Shown: in pieces, positions 11,301-22,650 of the stretch | How positions within the stretch are numbered: the first letter of the stretch is position 1 | How the letters are laid out: the number at the start of each line of letters is the position of its first letter | NCBI GenBank assembly: GCA_039707655.1 | Contig: CM077667.1 | Coordinates: 541,860,222 to 541,924,221, forward strand | Length of the DNA stretch: 64,000 nucleotides | DNA from: Elymus sibiricus | Taxonomy: Eukaryota > Streptophyta > Magnoliopsida > Poales > Poaceae | Reading direction: 5' to 3' | The notes under the pieces: generated by a model | What the model was told of the DNA's origin: nothing | The model's database searches: none | What the model saw: the letters and a program-made list of their open reading frames with translations, nothing else | Translations under genes and position numbers: made by a program

Positions 11301-13150
11301 ATAAAGCCTAGATATTTGATTGCCTCGTTTCTGCTCACACAACCGCCTCCGGGCACCGAGACGTCGGCTAAGGGCTGTCTTGTTATTGCGGAAACACCCT
11401 GTGTAGCATCTACAAAGGTGTAGAAGCCGACGATGGGCCACTTTCAAATGATAAACGGTCACAAAGGAGTCAAAATAGCATATAACATAAAAGCATTTGT
11501 ATTCAATATGCGAGTGCCGCCTTCCGTAATCATCGTTATAAAGCCATAAATATGCATGGATTTGACTTAATATTTTGGCCAAGCTGGGTTGCCTGGCTCC
11601 TGTGCTTACCCCCTACATTCCCGATTGTTCGGCTAGGGGGTAAAGGGAGCACCTCTGTGATTGTTACTTCCGGGTCATCTGGGTTAGTACCTCAGACTGG
11701 GTGAAGCCAAAAGCTAGCCATCTTAAGAATATAATTGGTTGGCAACGACGGAAGTGAAATTTTTGGTTCATTAAAGACCATAGAGTTCGGGAACATTCAC
11801 CAAACTAAATCCTCAATATTTTTCTCCCACATTGATTGGAGTTGAGGTTTCACGATCATGGTCAACATGATATCCTGGGAAAAGGAACTTATAAATGAAC
11901 TATTTTTTTCTAGAAGATGTTTCTTACATTAAATAGATAACATATCTCTCCGCGTACCTTTGTTTATAAAACTGTATGGCCGGATTGCCTTGTTTGCTGT
12001 AAATCTTGGCCCTTATAAAATGCTTTATAAAGTAGGACAAACACTCCTCGGCTACTAGCCGAGGAGGTTGAAGCCGATGGTCGGTCAACAAAGTCTTGTA
12101 CAATGCGGGTCCGAGCATTAATGATGTAATGTACTTCGATACATAGAATCGTTACACATAAATTGTGTCAAACGTAACAAAGTTTGTGTCACATAAATAT
12201 CGATCCTTAATTCGACCACCCGTGCCCAAATTAAGACTCGGGGCTACTGCATTGCCTATTCAATGCAGTCAATTCAAAGTGCAATACGGTTTCCAAAGAG
12301 ATTCGATCCTCAGGTTGGTCGGTCGCACCCAACCCGAGTCTCGGAAACTAGGCGTACCGCGTTTCTGTTCCTAAAGTATGCCGCTGAGCAAGGAATTGAT
12401 CCTCAGGCCGATTTCGCGAATCAACCTGAGTCTCAGGGGCTACTGGTATTAGTGGTTTTATTTTATCCTTCAGGTGCATCTCGGGTTTTAGACCGACACA
12501 CACACCTTGAGGGCTACTGGCTATACATCTCGGTAGTAAATAAATTATGACAATCAGAAATAAATTCCACAAAAAATCAGCCCACGGCCGAGGTAGTGCA
12601 CCACTTCGAAAGAAGTCCGGCATAAAGCTCGGATGCGAATGGCTGGCTCCATAATAGACTATTCCGGCATTTAAGCTCGGATGAAGTCCTTCAAAGTTTC
12701 AGAGACCGAGGTAATTTATGACACCTCGGATGCCGACCAGCGTTGGAGCTCGGACGCAGACCGGCGTTGGAGCTCGGCTGCAAAAAGATATCTCAGACAC
12801 AGTCCGACGTTGGAGCTCGGATGCCGATCAGCGTTGGAGCTCGGCTGCCAAAAGACACCTCGGATGCAGTTTGGCGTTGGAGCTCGGATGCAAGAGGACA
12901 CCGCCGCACGGGAAACACTTCAACCCCGAAGTATGGCGTAAAAATTACAAAAGCATTGGTACAGGCCGAGAACTTAAAAGGGCTCCTTGGATGCCCGACG
13001 TGTGAACTGTTCGGATACACTTTGGCGATCCTCTATATCGAAGATGGGAAGATTTGTTGAACCAGTTTTCAAGGACGAGGACCGAAGACAAAGAGCTGTT
13101 CGGAAGAACCGAGGAGCATCCCCAACTTGAAGACCGGTTCAGGGGGCTAC
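8329..13150 (+). other. internal domain of element A with several internal direct repeats
   Basis: No conserved protein is visible; ORFs of 60-130 codons are scattered in all frames. Repeated stretches: 9711 and 10039 (agcacattaa...ctaagt context), 10738-10790 and 12299-12346 (gattcgatcctcaggttgg), 10975-11045 and 11583-11655 (ctacattcc...gttcggctagg), and the short array at 12729-12895. The purine-rich agggggctac at 13141-13150 abuts the right LTR and is the likely polypurine tract. Confidence 0.7.
12729..12895 (+). repeat. alternating 24/43-bp array in element A
   Basis: The core cgttggagctcgg recurs at 12741, 12765, 12808, 12832 and 12874, giving spacings 24, 43, 24 and 42. This is a higher-order unit of about 67 bp made of a short and a long member. 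Confidence 0.8.
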
Positions 13151-13581
13151 TGACGGTGTCCTGGACTAGGGGGTACTCACCACGTCGTCTCCCGACCTAT
13201 GGGTCGGGCTGAGGACCCGCATGACGGTTTACTAATGGGCCACCTCGGGCAGCCCATGATGCATACAAGGGAGATTCCACAAGACTTGGCGCACAAGACA
13301 AGGACTCCTCTAAACCCTAGGCCTCTAGTATTATATAAACCGAGGCCAGGCTAGTCAATAGACAATCTCAATCTCATATTCATTACAACAATCTCGTGGT
13401 AGATACCTGTACTATGTACTATCCCCATATCAATACAATCAAAAGCAGGACGTAGGGTATCATCTCCTTGAGAGAGCCCGAACCTGGGTAAAATCATGTG
13501 TCCATATTACCATCGCTCCAAGAGACCAAGACGCCTAGCTTAGGACCCCTACTACGAGATATGCCAGATATAGAACCGACA
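13151..13581 (+). mobile_element. element A right LTR
   Basis: 431 bp, matching 7910-8328. It is 12 bp longer because of an insertion near 13520-13535. Confidence 0.85.
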
Positions 13582-13616
13582 TCGACAAGGACACGTACTG
13601 CTCCTGAATGGTATGG
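13582..13616 (+). pseudogene. 35-bp sliver of Angela pol between elements A and B
   Basis: It encodes STRTRTAPEWYG in frame with the upstream residues EPRRS and the downstream NPVL tract. It carries the right target duplication of element A (tcgac) and the left one of element B (tatgg). Confidence 0.85.
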
Positions 13617-15138
13617 TGATACGTCTCCAACGTATCTAAAATTTATGAAGTATTCATGCCATGTTTACAATAATTCTATATGATTTTGGTACGATTTTAT
13701 TAGAACTAACCCGGACTGACGTTGTTTTCAGCAGAACTACCGTGGTGTTGTTTTTGTGCAGAAATAAAAGTTCTCAGAATGAGCTGAAAATTTACGGAGA
13801 ATATTTTTGGAAAATATAAAAAATACTGGAGCAAAGAGTCACTGGAGAGGAAGGACGAGGAGGCCACAAGCCACAGGGGCGCGCCCCCCCAAGGGCGCGC
13901 CCCCCTGGCTTGTGGGCCCCTCGAGCACTCCCCTGACGTGATTTCGATGCCAACCTCTCCTATAAATCCAGAAAACGTCAAAAAGAAACCTAGATCGGAA
14001 GTTCCACCGCCGCAAGTCTCCAGAGCCACGAAAGATCAATCTTGGCCCTCTCCGGCACCCTACCGGAGGGGGTCACCTTCACCGGAGACCATGGAGGAGG
14101 TGGACGGAGGGGCCATCATCGCCATGGAGGCCAAGGACCAGAGGGAGAACCTCTCCCCACTCAGGGGGGAGGCCATGGAGGAGGAAGCACAAGGGGGAGA
14201 CCCTCTCCCCCTCTCCTCCGGTGGCGTCGGAGTGCCACCGGGGGAACCATCGCTGCGGTGATCGTCTTCATCAACATCACCTTCTTCATCACCATCCTCA
14301 TGTCTTTTCAGCGGTCCACTCTCCCGCACCCCGCTGTAATCCCCTACTTGAACATGGTGCTTTATGCCACATATTATGATCCAATGATGTGTTGCCATCC
14401 TATGATGTTTTGAGTAGATTACTTTTGTCCTTTGGGTTGATTGATGATATAGATTGGTTTGAGTTGTATGTTTATTTTGGTGCTGTCCTATTGTGCCTTC
14501 CATGCCGCGCACACGTGAAGGATTCCCACTGTAGGGTGTTGCAATGCGTTCATGATTCGCTTATAGTGGGTTGCTAGAGTGACAGAAGCTTAAACCCGAG
14601 TAAGGGGATTGTTGCGTATGGGATAAAGGGGACTTGATGCCTTAATGCTATGGTTGGGTTTTACCTTAATGATCTTTAGTAGTTGCGGATGCTTCCTAGA
14701 GTTCCAATCATAAGTGCATATGATCCAAGTAGAGAAAGTATGTTAGCTTATGCCTCTCCCTCATATAAAATTGCAATAATGACTACCGATCTTGTTAACA
14801 ATTGCCTAGGACAATTCCGCACACCGACCCATCATTATTCCACCCTCGCTGTTTGTAATACATTGTAATATATTCTAACTTTAAGATACCAGCACCTATT
14901 TTTATATTTTAGCTCTCCGATATCATGCAAAGCTATTCTCTTCATACCCACAACGTAGTTTCATTTCTCGTTTCTAGTTGGAAGCAAACGTTCGGCGTAC
15001 GTAGAGTCGTATCGGTGGCAGATAGGACTTGAGAGAATATTGATCTTACCTTTAGCTCCTTGTGGGTTTGACACTCCATACTTATCACTTCCACCTTTGG
15101 AAATTGCTACGATGATTCCTTGCACTTGGGGATTATCA
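13617..15138 (+). mobile_element. element B left LTR
   Basis: 1522 bp, TG...CA. TATA box tataaatc at 13961-13968 follows a GC-rich stretch with gggcgcgcccccc. The ORFs of 100-150 codons on both strands here recur identically in the right LTR and are LTR sequence, not genes. Confidence 0.9.
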
Positions 15139-15148
15139 AGCTCTTTTC

Positions 15149-15166
15149 TGGCGCCGTTGCCGGGGA
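15149..15166 (+). promoter_or_regulatory. primer-binding site of element B
   Basis: tggcgccgttgccgggga, complementary to a tRNA-Asp 3' end, lies 10 bp after the LTR. It is typical for Athila-type Gypsy elements. Confidence 0.8.
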
Positions 15167-15479
15167 GCAATAGCGTGGGGTTGATATTCTCATGTGTGCT
15201 TGTTTGCTTTCTTCATTAGTAGATTTTGTTTTCCCTTTTTGCTTTCTTTAATTGTGGGTGAAACAAACAAAAAAATTGAATAATGAAAAATACAAAAAGA
15301 ATTTCTTGCCTCTTGCCTAAGAAGTTTTTCAAAAAGAGAAGTGATTGGAAAGTTGTGCATTGGAGAAGTGAGGGTCGACCTTGAACACTTGTGTTCATGC
15401 TCATGGAAACAATGTAGAATTTTTCATGGAAGCTTCTCAAAAATAATTATCCCCCTGTATATATCCATTGTATTATAAA

Positions 15480-17900
15480 AATAATGTGCCAAGACTTGGT
15501 TTTAGGATGATTAGATTGCTTGTTTGCTTTGTGCTGTGCAAAAACAGAAACTTTGACTGTATGCATGAATTTTCATTTCTTACTGGAATGTCAAAAGTTT
15601 CTGAAATTTTTACACAGTACTGCTATACAAATTGTTTAATTTGTCCTAAATGTTCAGAATTTTTAGAGTTACAGAAGTATGGTGAATGTTCAGATTGATA
15701 CAGACTGTCCTGTTTTAGACAGATTCTGTTTTCTATGCGTTGTTCTCTTATTTTGATGAATCTATGGGTAGTATCGGGGGGTACGAACCATGGTGAAGTT
15801 GTAATACATTAGATATAATGCTAATATGAATTTGGAATGAGTTCACAACAGTACTTAAAGTAGTATTTTTCTTTATTATACTAACGGATCTCTCGAGGGT
15901 TTTGTTAAGTTTTGTGTGAATGAAGTGTTCGAAGATCGAGGAGGTATCGATATAAGAAGAATACGGAGAGACAAGAGTTCAAGCTTGGGTATTCCCAAGG
16001 CACCCCAAGTAAATATTTCAAGGAGACTCAAGCATCTAAGCTTGGGGATGCCCCGGAAGTCATCCCATCTTTATTCTTCAACAATTATCGGTATACCTCG
16101 GTTTTTGTTTTGTTCACATGATATGCGTTTTTAGTGTTTTTCTTTCCCTTTTATGCACCCTTCTAGTATGATATAGTCCTTCATTGATTTTCAAGAATGC
16201 TCTTTGTGCTTCACTTATATCTTTTGAGTATGGGTTTGTAGAATGCTCTTTGTGCTTCACTTAAATCTTTTGAGTATGGCTTTATAGAATGCTTCGTGTG
16301 CTTCACTTATATATTTTGAGCTTGGATATTGGTTAATCTATATTAATTGTAGAATGCTCTATGAACTTCACTTATATCTTTTAGAGTATGAATAAAATTT
16401 CCATCGGAATGGGGTTTGGAAGTGTATCAATGTCATGCCTAGCTATAAAGGCATTAAAGAAAAGCTCTTGTTGGGAGACAACCCAATATTTACCCTTTCT
16501 GTTTTTGTGTTTTAACATGATTAAGCTACTTTAGTAATCATGTTTTGTGCCTTTTATTTCAATAAAGTGCCAAGTAAAGCCTTTGGGATAGTGTGGATGA
16601 TAGTTGACTTGATTCTGTGCAAAAACAGAAACTTTTGCTCTAAGTCCAGGAATTTTGTAAATTCACTGGAACGTGATTTTCATGTAAATTTTTTACACAG
16701 TCTTGATATACAAATTGCCCAGATTTTACTAATTTTTCAGAATTTTTAGAGACAGGGAAGTATGGTTACACTACAGATGTTCACAGACTGATCTGTTTTT
16801 GACAGATTCTGTTTTGCATGCATAGTTTGCTTGTTTTAGTGTTTTCATAGCTTATATTTAGTGATATAAATTATGGGAATGATAGAATACAGTAGGTTTC
16901 ATGTGGGAACAATTATGAATCTGGTCTTGACAGTACCCAAGTGAATGATCTATCTTTATTACACTAACCCTTCTCACGAAGTTCCGTTAAGTTTTGTGTG
17001 ATTGAAGTTTTCAAGTTGTGGGTGAGACACCTATATGAGGAGAATAAGGAGTGAAAAGAACCTAAGCTTGGGGATGCCCAAGGCACCCCAAGGTAATATT
17101 CAAGGAAGATACAAGCAACTAAGCTTGGGGATGCCCCGAAAGGCATCCCCTCTTTCGTCTTCAACATTATCGGTAACCTCACTTGGAGCTATATTTTTAT
17201 TCGTCACATAATATGTTCTTTGCTTGGATCGTCATTATATTTTGTTAATTTCTGTTAGGTGTTATTCATAATCTTGTTTTTCAATAAAAAGTTCCAAGAA
17301 TTGCCTTAGGATGCTTGCATTGCATGTTTGATGTGTGCTGTGTAAAAAACAGAAACTTTTGCTATAGTGTTTGAATTTTCATATTTTACTGGAACGTGGA
17401 AAGTTTCTGAAATTTTTACACAGTATTGTCATATAAATTCCTTAGCATGTCCTAAATTTTCATAATTGTTTGAGTTATGGAAGTACACTGTTTTCATACA
17501 TTGCTACAGACTGTTCTGTTTGGACAGATTGCTGTCATAGTTTCGTTATCTACTTATCCTATAGTTTCCATAGCCTATATTGGTAGATATAAATTGTGGA
17601 AATGATAGTATACAGTACCTAATGTTTGAAAATTATTATGTAACTTGTATTGGCAGTACATAAAGAGTTGATTTATTATTATGTGTACTAACCTATCTCA
17701 CGAGTCCTTTTCAAGTTTTGTGTGGAAGATGTTTTTGAGAATAGGTGAAACCATGATATGAGAGGATTGAACAAGATACAAAAGCTCAAGCTTGGGGATG
17801 CCCAAGGCACCCCAAGTAAATATTTCAAGAAGTCTCAAGTATCTAAGCTTGGGGATGCTACGCATCCCACCTCTCTTCATCAACAATTATCGGTTAGCCT
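15480..17900 (+). repeat. three diverged tandem copies of a 0.6-1 kb unit in element B
   Basis: Units start near 15480, 16560 and 17290. Each has in the same order: a gctgtgcaaaaacagaaact block (about 15532, 16613, 17335), ctggaa...ttttacacagt, cagattctgttt or equivalent, a cta(a)c...ctcacgag block, and a closing pair of aagcttggggatgcc motifs (15980/16038, 17064/17119, 17786/17846). No coding potential is visible. Confidence 0.8.
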
Positions 17901-19459
17901 ATGTTGAGCCTAAATTCTTATTCGTTCACATGATGCGTGCTATTCTTGGAGTGCTATTTTTTATTTTGCTTGCTATTAGAATAAAATCATTGGATCTGAA
18001 ATTTTGAATGAGAGAGAGTCCTCACATGGCTAATTAACTAATTGACTACTCATTGATCTTCACTTATATCTTTTTGGAGTAGTTTTGTCATTTACTCTCG
18101 TGCTTCACTTATATCCTATGAGTAAATGGTTGAATGAATTGAATATCATAAATCTGAAATTAAATATGCTTCATATACTTATCTCATAGGGAGTAATGAC
18201 TTCACACATAATAAGTATAGGTGGTAAAACTTATTGAAAGTTAGCAAACACCGCATTGGTCACTTGAACAATTCATGAAAGAATATTGAAGGAAGAGAGA
18301 TTCCACATATAAATATGCTATCCTGGACATCTTCTATGATTGCGAATACCCATTAACTATTTTAAAACTTGAGCAAATTAGTTGAAGTTGGACAAGGAAG
18401 ACAACTTAATGAGTTATGTTTGGGTATATTTGTATAGAAGTTATATTGTTATGGATCCTCCAACATGTGGTGCTTGCTTCCACCTCATACTAGCCATAAC
18501 TTCCGCACCAAGTAGAAATACTACTTGTGCATCCAAACACCCTTAAACCAGTTTTGCCATGAGAGTCCACTATACCTACCTATGGATTGAGTAAGATCCT
18601 TCAAGTAAGTTGTCATCGATGCAAAAAGCAATAAAAATTGCTCCTAAATATGTATGATCTTTTATTGTGAGGGAAAATAAGCGTTGCACGAATTTGTGAT
18701 GGTAAAGAAATAAAAGCGACGGACTGCATAATAAAGGTTGCTATCACAAAGGGCAATACAACGTGACGTTCCTTCGCATTAAGGGTTTGTGCATCCATAA
18801 ACAAAAAGCGCATGACAACCTCTGCTTCCCTCTGCGAAGGGCCTATCTTTTACTTTTTAGTACTTACCTTTATGCAAGAGTCATGGTGATCTTCACCACT
18901 TCCTATATTTCGCCTTTTTCTCTTGGCAAGCATCATGTGTTGGGGAATGATCTAGACATATATATCCACACAAATATATTTGATCATGAATTATTATTGT
19001 TGACAATTATCTATATGATAAATAAGTTGGGAGGCGAAACATTAAGCCCCTATCTTTCTTTGTGTTCGATGGATGCTATTTGTTCTAAAAATATGGTTTG
19101 AGTACCAATAATCATGGAAGATTATATGATAGTTGAGTATGTTGAATTTGCTAAATCAAAGCTCTTACATAGACCCTTCCTGAAAATAAGATGAATTGCA
19201 ATTGTTTGATGACTAGGAATATGGTTTGTTAGTTTTCAAGAAACTTTCTGGTCTATACTTTAACATGTGAATAGCTTGTTACTTGATCATGAGAAGTTTT
19301 ATGAGACGAGCTACTGTTTATGGTTTATATTGATGCTAGAAAAAGTGATTGGAGTTATCATTGATCAAACTTGTGCACTTGCTAGCATTCACACTTCATA
19401 AATTATTTCTTTTATCATTTACCTACTCGAGGACGAGCAGGAATTAAGCTTGGGGATGC
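17901..19459 (+). other. remaining internal domain of element B
   Basis: A-T rich, no supported coding region. The last bases before the right LTR (aagcttggggatgc, 19447-19459) form the purine-rich tract where plus-strand synthesis should start. Confidence 0.6.
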
Positions 19460-20983
19460 TGATACGTCTCCAACGTATCTATAATTTATGAAGCATTCAT
19501 GCCATGTTTACAATAATTCTATATGATTTTGGTATGATTTTATTAGAACTAACCCGGACTGACGCTGTTTTCAGCAGAACTACCGTGGTGTTGTTTTTGT
19601 GCAGAAATAAAAGTTCTCGGAATGAGCTGAAAATTTACGGAGAATATTTTTGGAAAATATAAAAAAATACTGGAGCAAAGAGTCACCGGAGAGGAAGGCC
19701 GAGGAGGCCACAAGCCACAGGGGTGCGCCCCCCCCTAGGGCGCGCCCCCCTGGCTTGTGGGCCCCTCGAGCACTCCCCTGACGTGATTTCGATGCCAACC
19801 TCTCCTATAAATCCAGAAAACGTCAAAAAGAAACCTAGATCGGAAGTTCCACCGCCGCAAGTCTCCAGAGCCACGAAAGATCAATCTTGGCCCTCTCCGG
19901 CACCCTGCCGGAGGGGGTCACCTTCACCGGAGACCATGGAGGAGGTGGACGGAGGGGCCATCATCGCCATGGAGGCCAAGGACAAGAGGGAGAACCTCTC
20001 CCCACTCAGGGGGGAGGCCATGGAGGAGGAAGCACAAGGGGTAGACCCTCTCCCCCTCTCTTCCGGTGGCGCCGGAGTGCCACCGGGGGAACCATCGCCG
20101 CGGTGATCGTCTTCATCAACATCACCTTCTTCATCACCATCCTCATGTCTTTTCAGCGGTCCACTCTCCCGCACCCCGCTGTAATCCCCTACTTGAACAT
20201 GGTGCTTTATGCCACATATTATGATCCAATGATGTGTTGCCATCCTATGATGTTTTGAGTAGATTACTTTTGTCCTTTGGGTTGATTGATGATATAGATT
20301 GGTTTGAGTTGTATGTTTATTTTGGTGCTGTCCTATTGTGCCTTCCGTGCCGCGCACACGTGAAGGATTCCCGCTGTAGGGTGTTGCAATGCGTTCATGA
20401 TTCGCTTATAGTGGGTTGCTAGAGTGACAGAAGCTTAAACCCGAGTAAGGGGATTGTTGCGTATGGGATAAAGGGGACTTGATGCCTTAATGCTATGGTT
20501 GGGTTTTACCTTAATGATCTTTAGTAGTTGCGGATGCTTGCTAAAGTTCCAATCATAAGTGCATATGATCCAAGTAGAGAAAGTATGTTAGCTTATGCCT
20601 CTCCCTCATATAAAATTGCAATAATGACTACCGATCTTGTTAACAATTGCCTAGGACAATTCCGCACACCGACCCATCATTATTCCACCCTCGCTGTTTG
20701 TAATACATTGTAATATATTCTAACTTTAAGATACCAGCACCTATTTTTATATTTTAGCTCTCCGATATCATGCAAAGCTATTCTCTTCATACCCACAACG
20801 TAGTTTCATTTCTCGTTTCTAGTTGGAAGCAAACGTTCGGCGTACGTAGAGTCGTATCGGTGGCAGATAGGACTTGAGAGAATATTGATCTTACCTTTAG
20901 CTCCTTGTGGGTTCGACACTCCATACTTATCACTTCCACCTTTGGAAATTGCTACGATGATTCCTTGCACTTGGGGATTATCA
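19460..20983 (+). mobile_element. element B right LTR
   Basis: 1524 bp, matching the left LTR along its length. TATA box at 19805-19812. Followed directly by the target duplication tatgg and resumed Angela pol. Confidence 0.9.
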
Positions 20984-22600
20984 TATGGTAACCCTGTCTT
21001 AGAGGTCATGTTGTTGGACAACGATGAACCTACGAGCTATGGAGAAGCGATGGTGGGCCCGGATTCCGACAAATGGTTAGAGGCCATGAAATCCGAGATA
21101 GGATCCATGTATGAAAACAAAGTGTGGACTTTGGAAGTATTACCTGAAGGGCGAAAGGCCATTCAGAATAAATGGATCTTTAAGAGGAAGACGGACGCGG
21201 GCGGTAATGTCACCGTCTATAAAGCTTGACTTGTGGCAAAGGGTTTTTCACAAGTTCAAGGAATTGACTACGATGAGACTTTCTCTCCCGTAGTGATGCT
21301 TAAGTCCGTCAGAATCATGTTAGCAATAGCTGCATTTTTTGATTATGAAATTTGGCAGATGGATGTCAAAACAGCGTTCCTTAACGGTTTCCTTGAGGAA
21401 GAGTTGTATATGATACAACCAGAAGGTTTTGTCGATCCAGAGAATGCTGACAAAGTTTGCAAGCTCCAGCGATCCATTTATGGACTGGTACAGGCATCTG
21501 GGAGTTGGAATAAGCGTTTTGATGAGGTGATCAAAGCGTTTGGGTTTATACAAGTTTACGGAGAAGCTTGTATTTACAAGAAAGTGAGTGTGAGCTCTAT
21601 AGTGTTTCTAATATTATATGTGGATGACATATTGCTGACTGGAAACAATATATAATTTTTGGAAAGCGTGAAGGAATATTAGAACAAGAGTTTTTCAATG
21701 AAGGACCTAGGAGATGCTTCTTTCAAATTAGGCATCAAGATCTATAGAGATAGATCAAGACGCTTAATAGGACTTTCATAGAGCACATACCTTGATAAAG
21801 TTTTGAAGAAGTTCAAAATGGATCAGTCCAAGAAAGGGTTCTTGCCTATGTTGCAAGATATGAAGTTGAGTAAGACTCAATGCCCAGTGACTGCAGAGGA
21901 TAGAGAAAAGATGAGTGTCATCCCCTATGCTTCTGCCATAGGCTCTATCATGTATGCAATGCTGTGCACAAGACCAGACGTCAGCCTTGCCATAAGTATG
22001 GTCGGAAGGTTTCAAAGTAATCCAGGTGTGGATCACTGGACGGCGGTCATGAATATCGTAAAGTACCTGAAAAGGACTAAGGAAATGTTTCTCGTTTATG
22101 GAGGTGATCAAAAGCTCGTCGTAAACGGTTATGTCGATGCAAGCTTTGACACTGATCCGGATGACTCTAAGTCTCAAACCGGATACATATTTATTCTCAA
22201 TGGAGGAGCGATAAGCTGGTGCAGTTCCAAGCAAAGCGTGGTAGCTGATTCTACATGCGAAGCGGAGTACATAGCTGCCTCGAAGGAGGCGAAGGAAGGT
22301 GTCTGGATGAAAAAGTTCATGACGGATCTTGGAGTTGTGCCCAATGCACTGGACCCAATGACTCTGTTCTATGACAACACTGGTGCCATTGCTCTAGCCA
22401 AGGAACCAAGGTTTCACAAGAGGACCAGACACATAAAGCGATGCTTCAATTCCATCCGTGATTACATCGAGGAAGGAGCCATAAATATTTGCAAAGTACA
22501 CACGAATCTGAATGTTGCAGATCCGTTGACTAAGCCTCTTCCACGAGGGAAACATGATCAACACCAGAACTGTATGGGTGTTAGATTCATTACAATGTAA
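20984..22600 (+). pseudogene. Angela reverse transcriptase-RNase H, 3' part of pol, four in-frame stops
   Basis: After element B the pol frame resumes with NPVLEVML and runs without any frameshift to the natural end at 22600 (ITM-stop). RT landmarks: WIFKRK, the Copia RT start region KGFSQVQGIDYDETFSPVV, MDVKTAFLNG, and the catalytic YVDD box at 21617-21628 (YVDDILL). RNase H landmarks: YVDASFDTD, SWCSSKQSVVADSTCEAEYIAAS and LTKPLPRGKH near the end. Stops interrupt at 21227, 21653, 21680 and 21779. The first falls at a codon expected to be CGA (now TGA), as produced by loss of a methylated cytosine. All four share one frame, so decay was by point mutation only. The element cannot supply its own RT. 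Confidence 0.92.
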
Positions 22601-22637
22601 ATCATATAGTGATGTGAGCTAGATTATTAACTCTAGT

Positions 22638-22650
22638 GCAAGTGGGAGAC
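22638..22650 (+). promoter_or_regulatory. polypurine tract of Angela
   Basis: caagtgggagac immediately precedes the 3' LTR start at 22651, the standard plus-strand priming position. Confidence 0.75.

Larger units (their letters stand above)
7910..13581 (+). mobile_element. nested LTR element A, non-coding internal domain
   Basis: LTRs at 7910-8328 and 13151-13581 both begin TGACGGTGTCC and end AACCGACA. Flanks are tcgat (7905-7909) and tcgac (13582-13586), a 5-bp target duplication with one later substitution. The LTRs differ at roughly fifteen positions plus a 12-bp indel by eye. The 4.8-kb internal region has no gag or pol, so this is a large non-autonomous retrotransposon (LARD-like) dependent on enzymes from elsewhere. 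TATA box at 8091-8098. The family name is not certain. Confidence 0.88.
13617..20983 (+). mobile_element. nested element B, Athila-like Gypsy LTR element without gag-pol
   Basis: LTRs at 13617-15138 and 19460-20983 (1522 and 1524 bp) start TGATACGTCTCCAACG and end GATTATCA. The target duplication tatgg is perfect (13612-13616 and 20984-20988). The primer site is of the tRNA-Asp type used by Athila-group Gypsy elements. By eye the LTRs differ at about twenty positions. The 4.3-kb internal region has no retroviral-type coding sequence, so the copy is non-autonomous. It resembles widespread Triticeae Gypsy families, but I do not assign a family name. Confidence 0.9.

Noticed and set aside
14042..14512. 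ORFs of 120-150 codons repeated at 19881-20357
   Set aside because: Both sets are inside the two LTRs of element B; they are LTR sequence duplicated by transposition.
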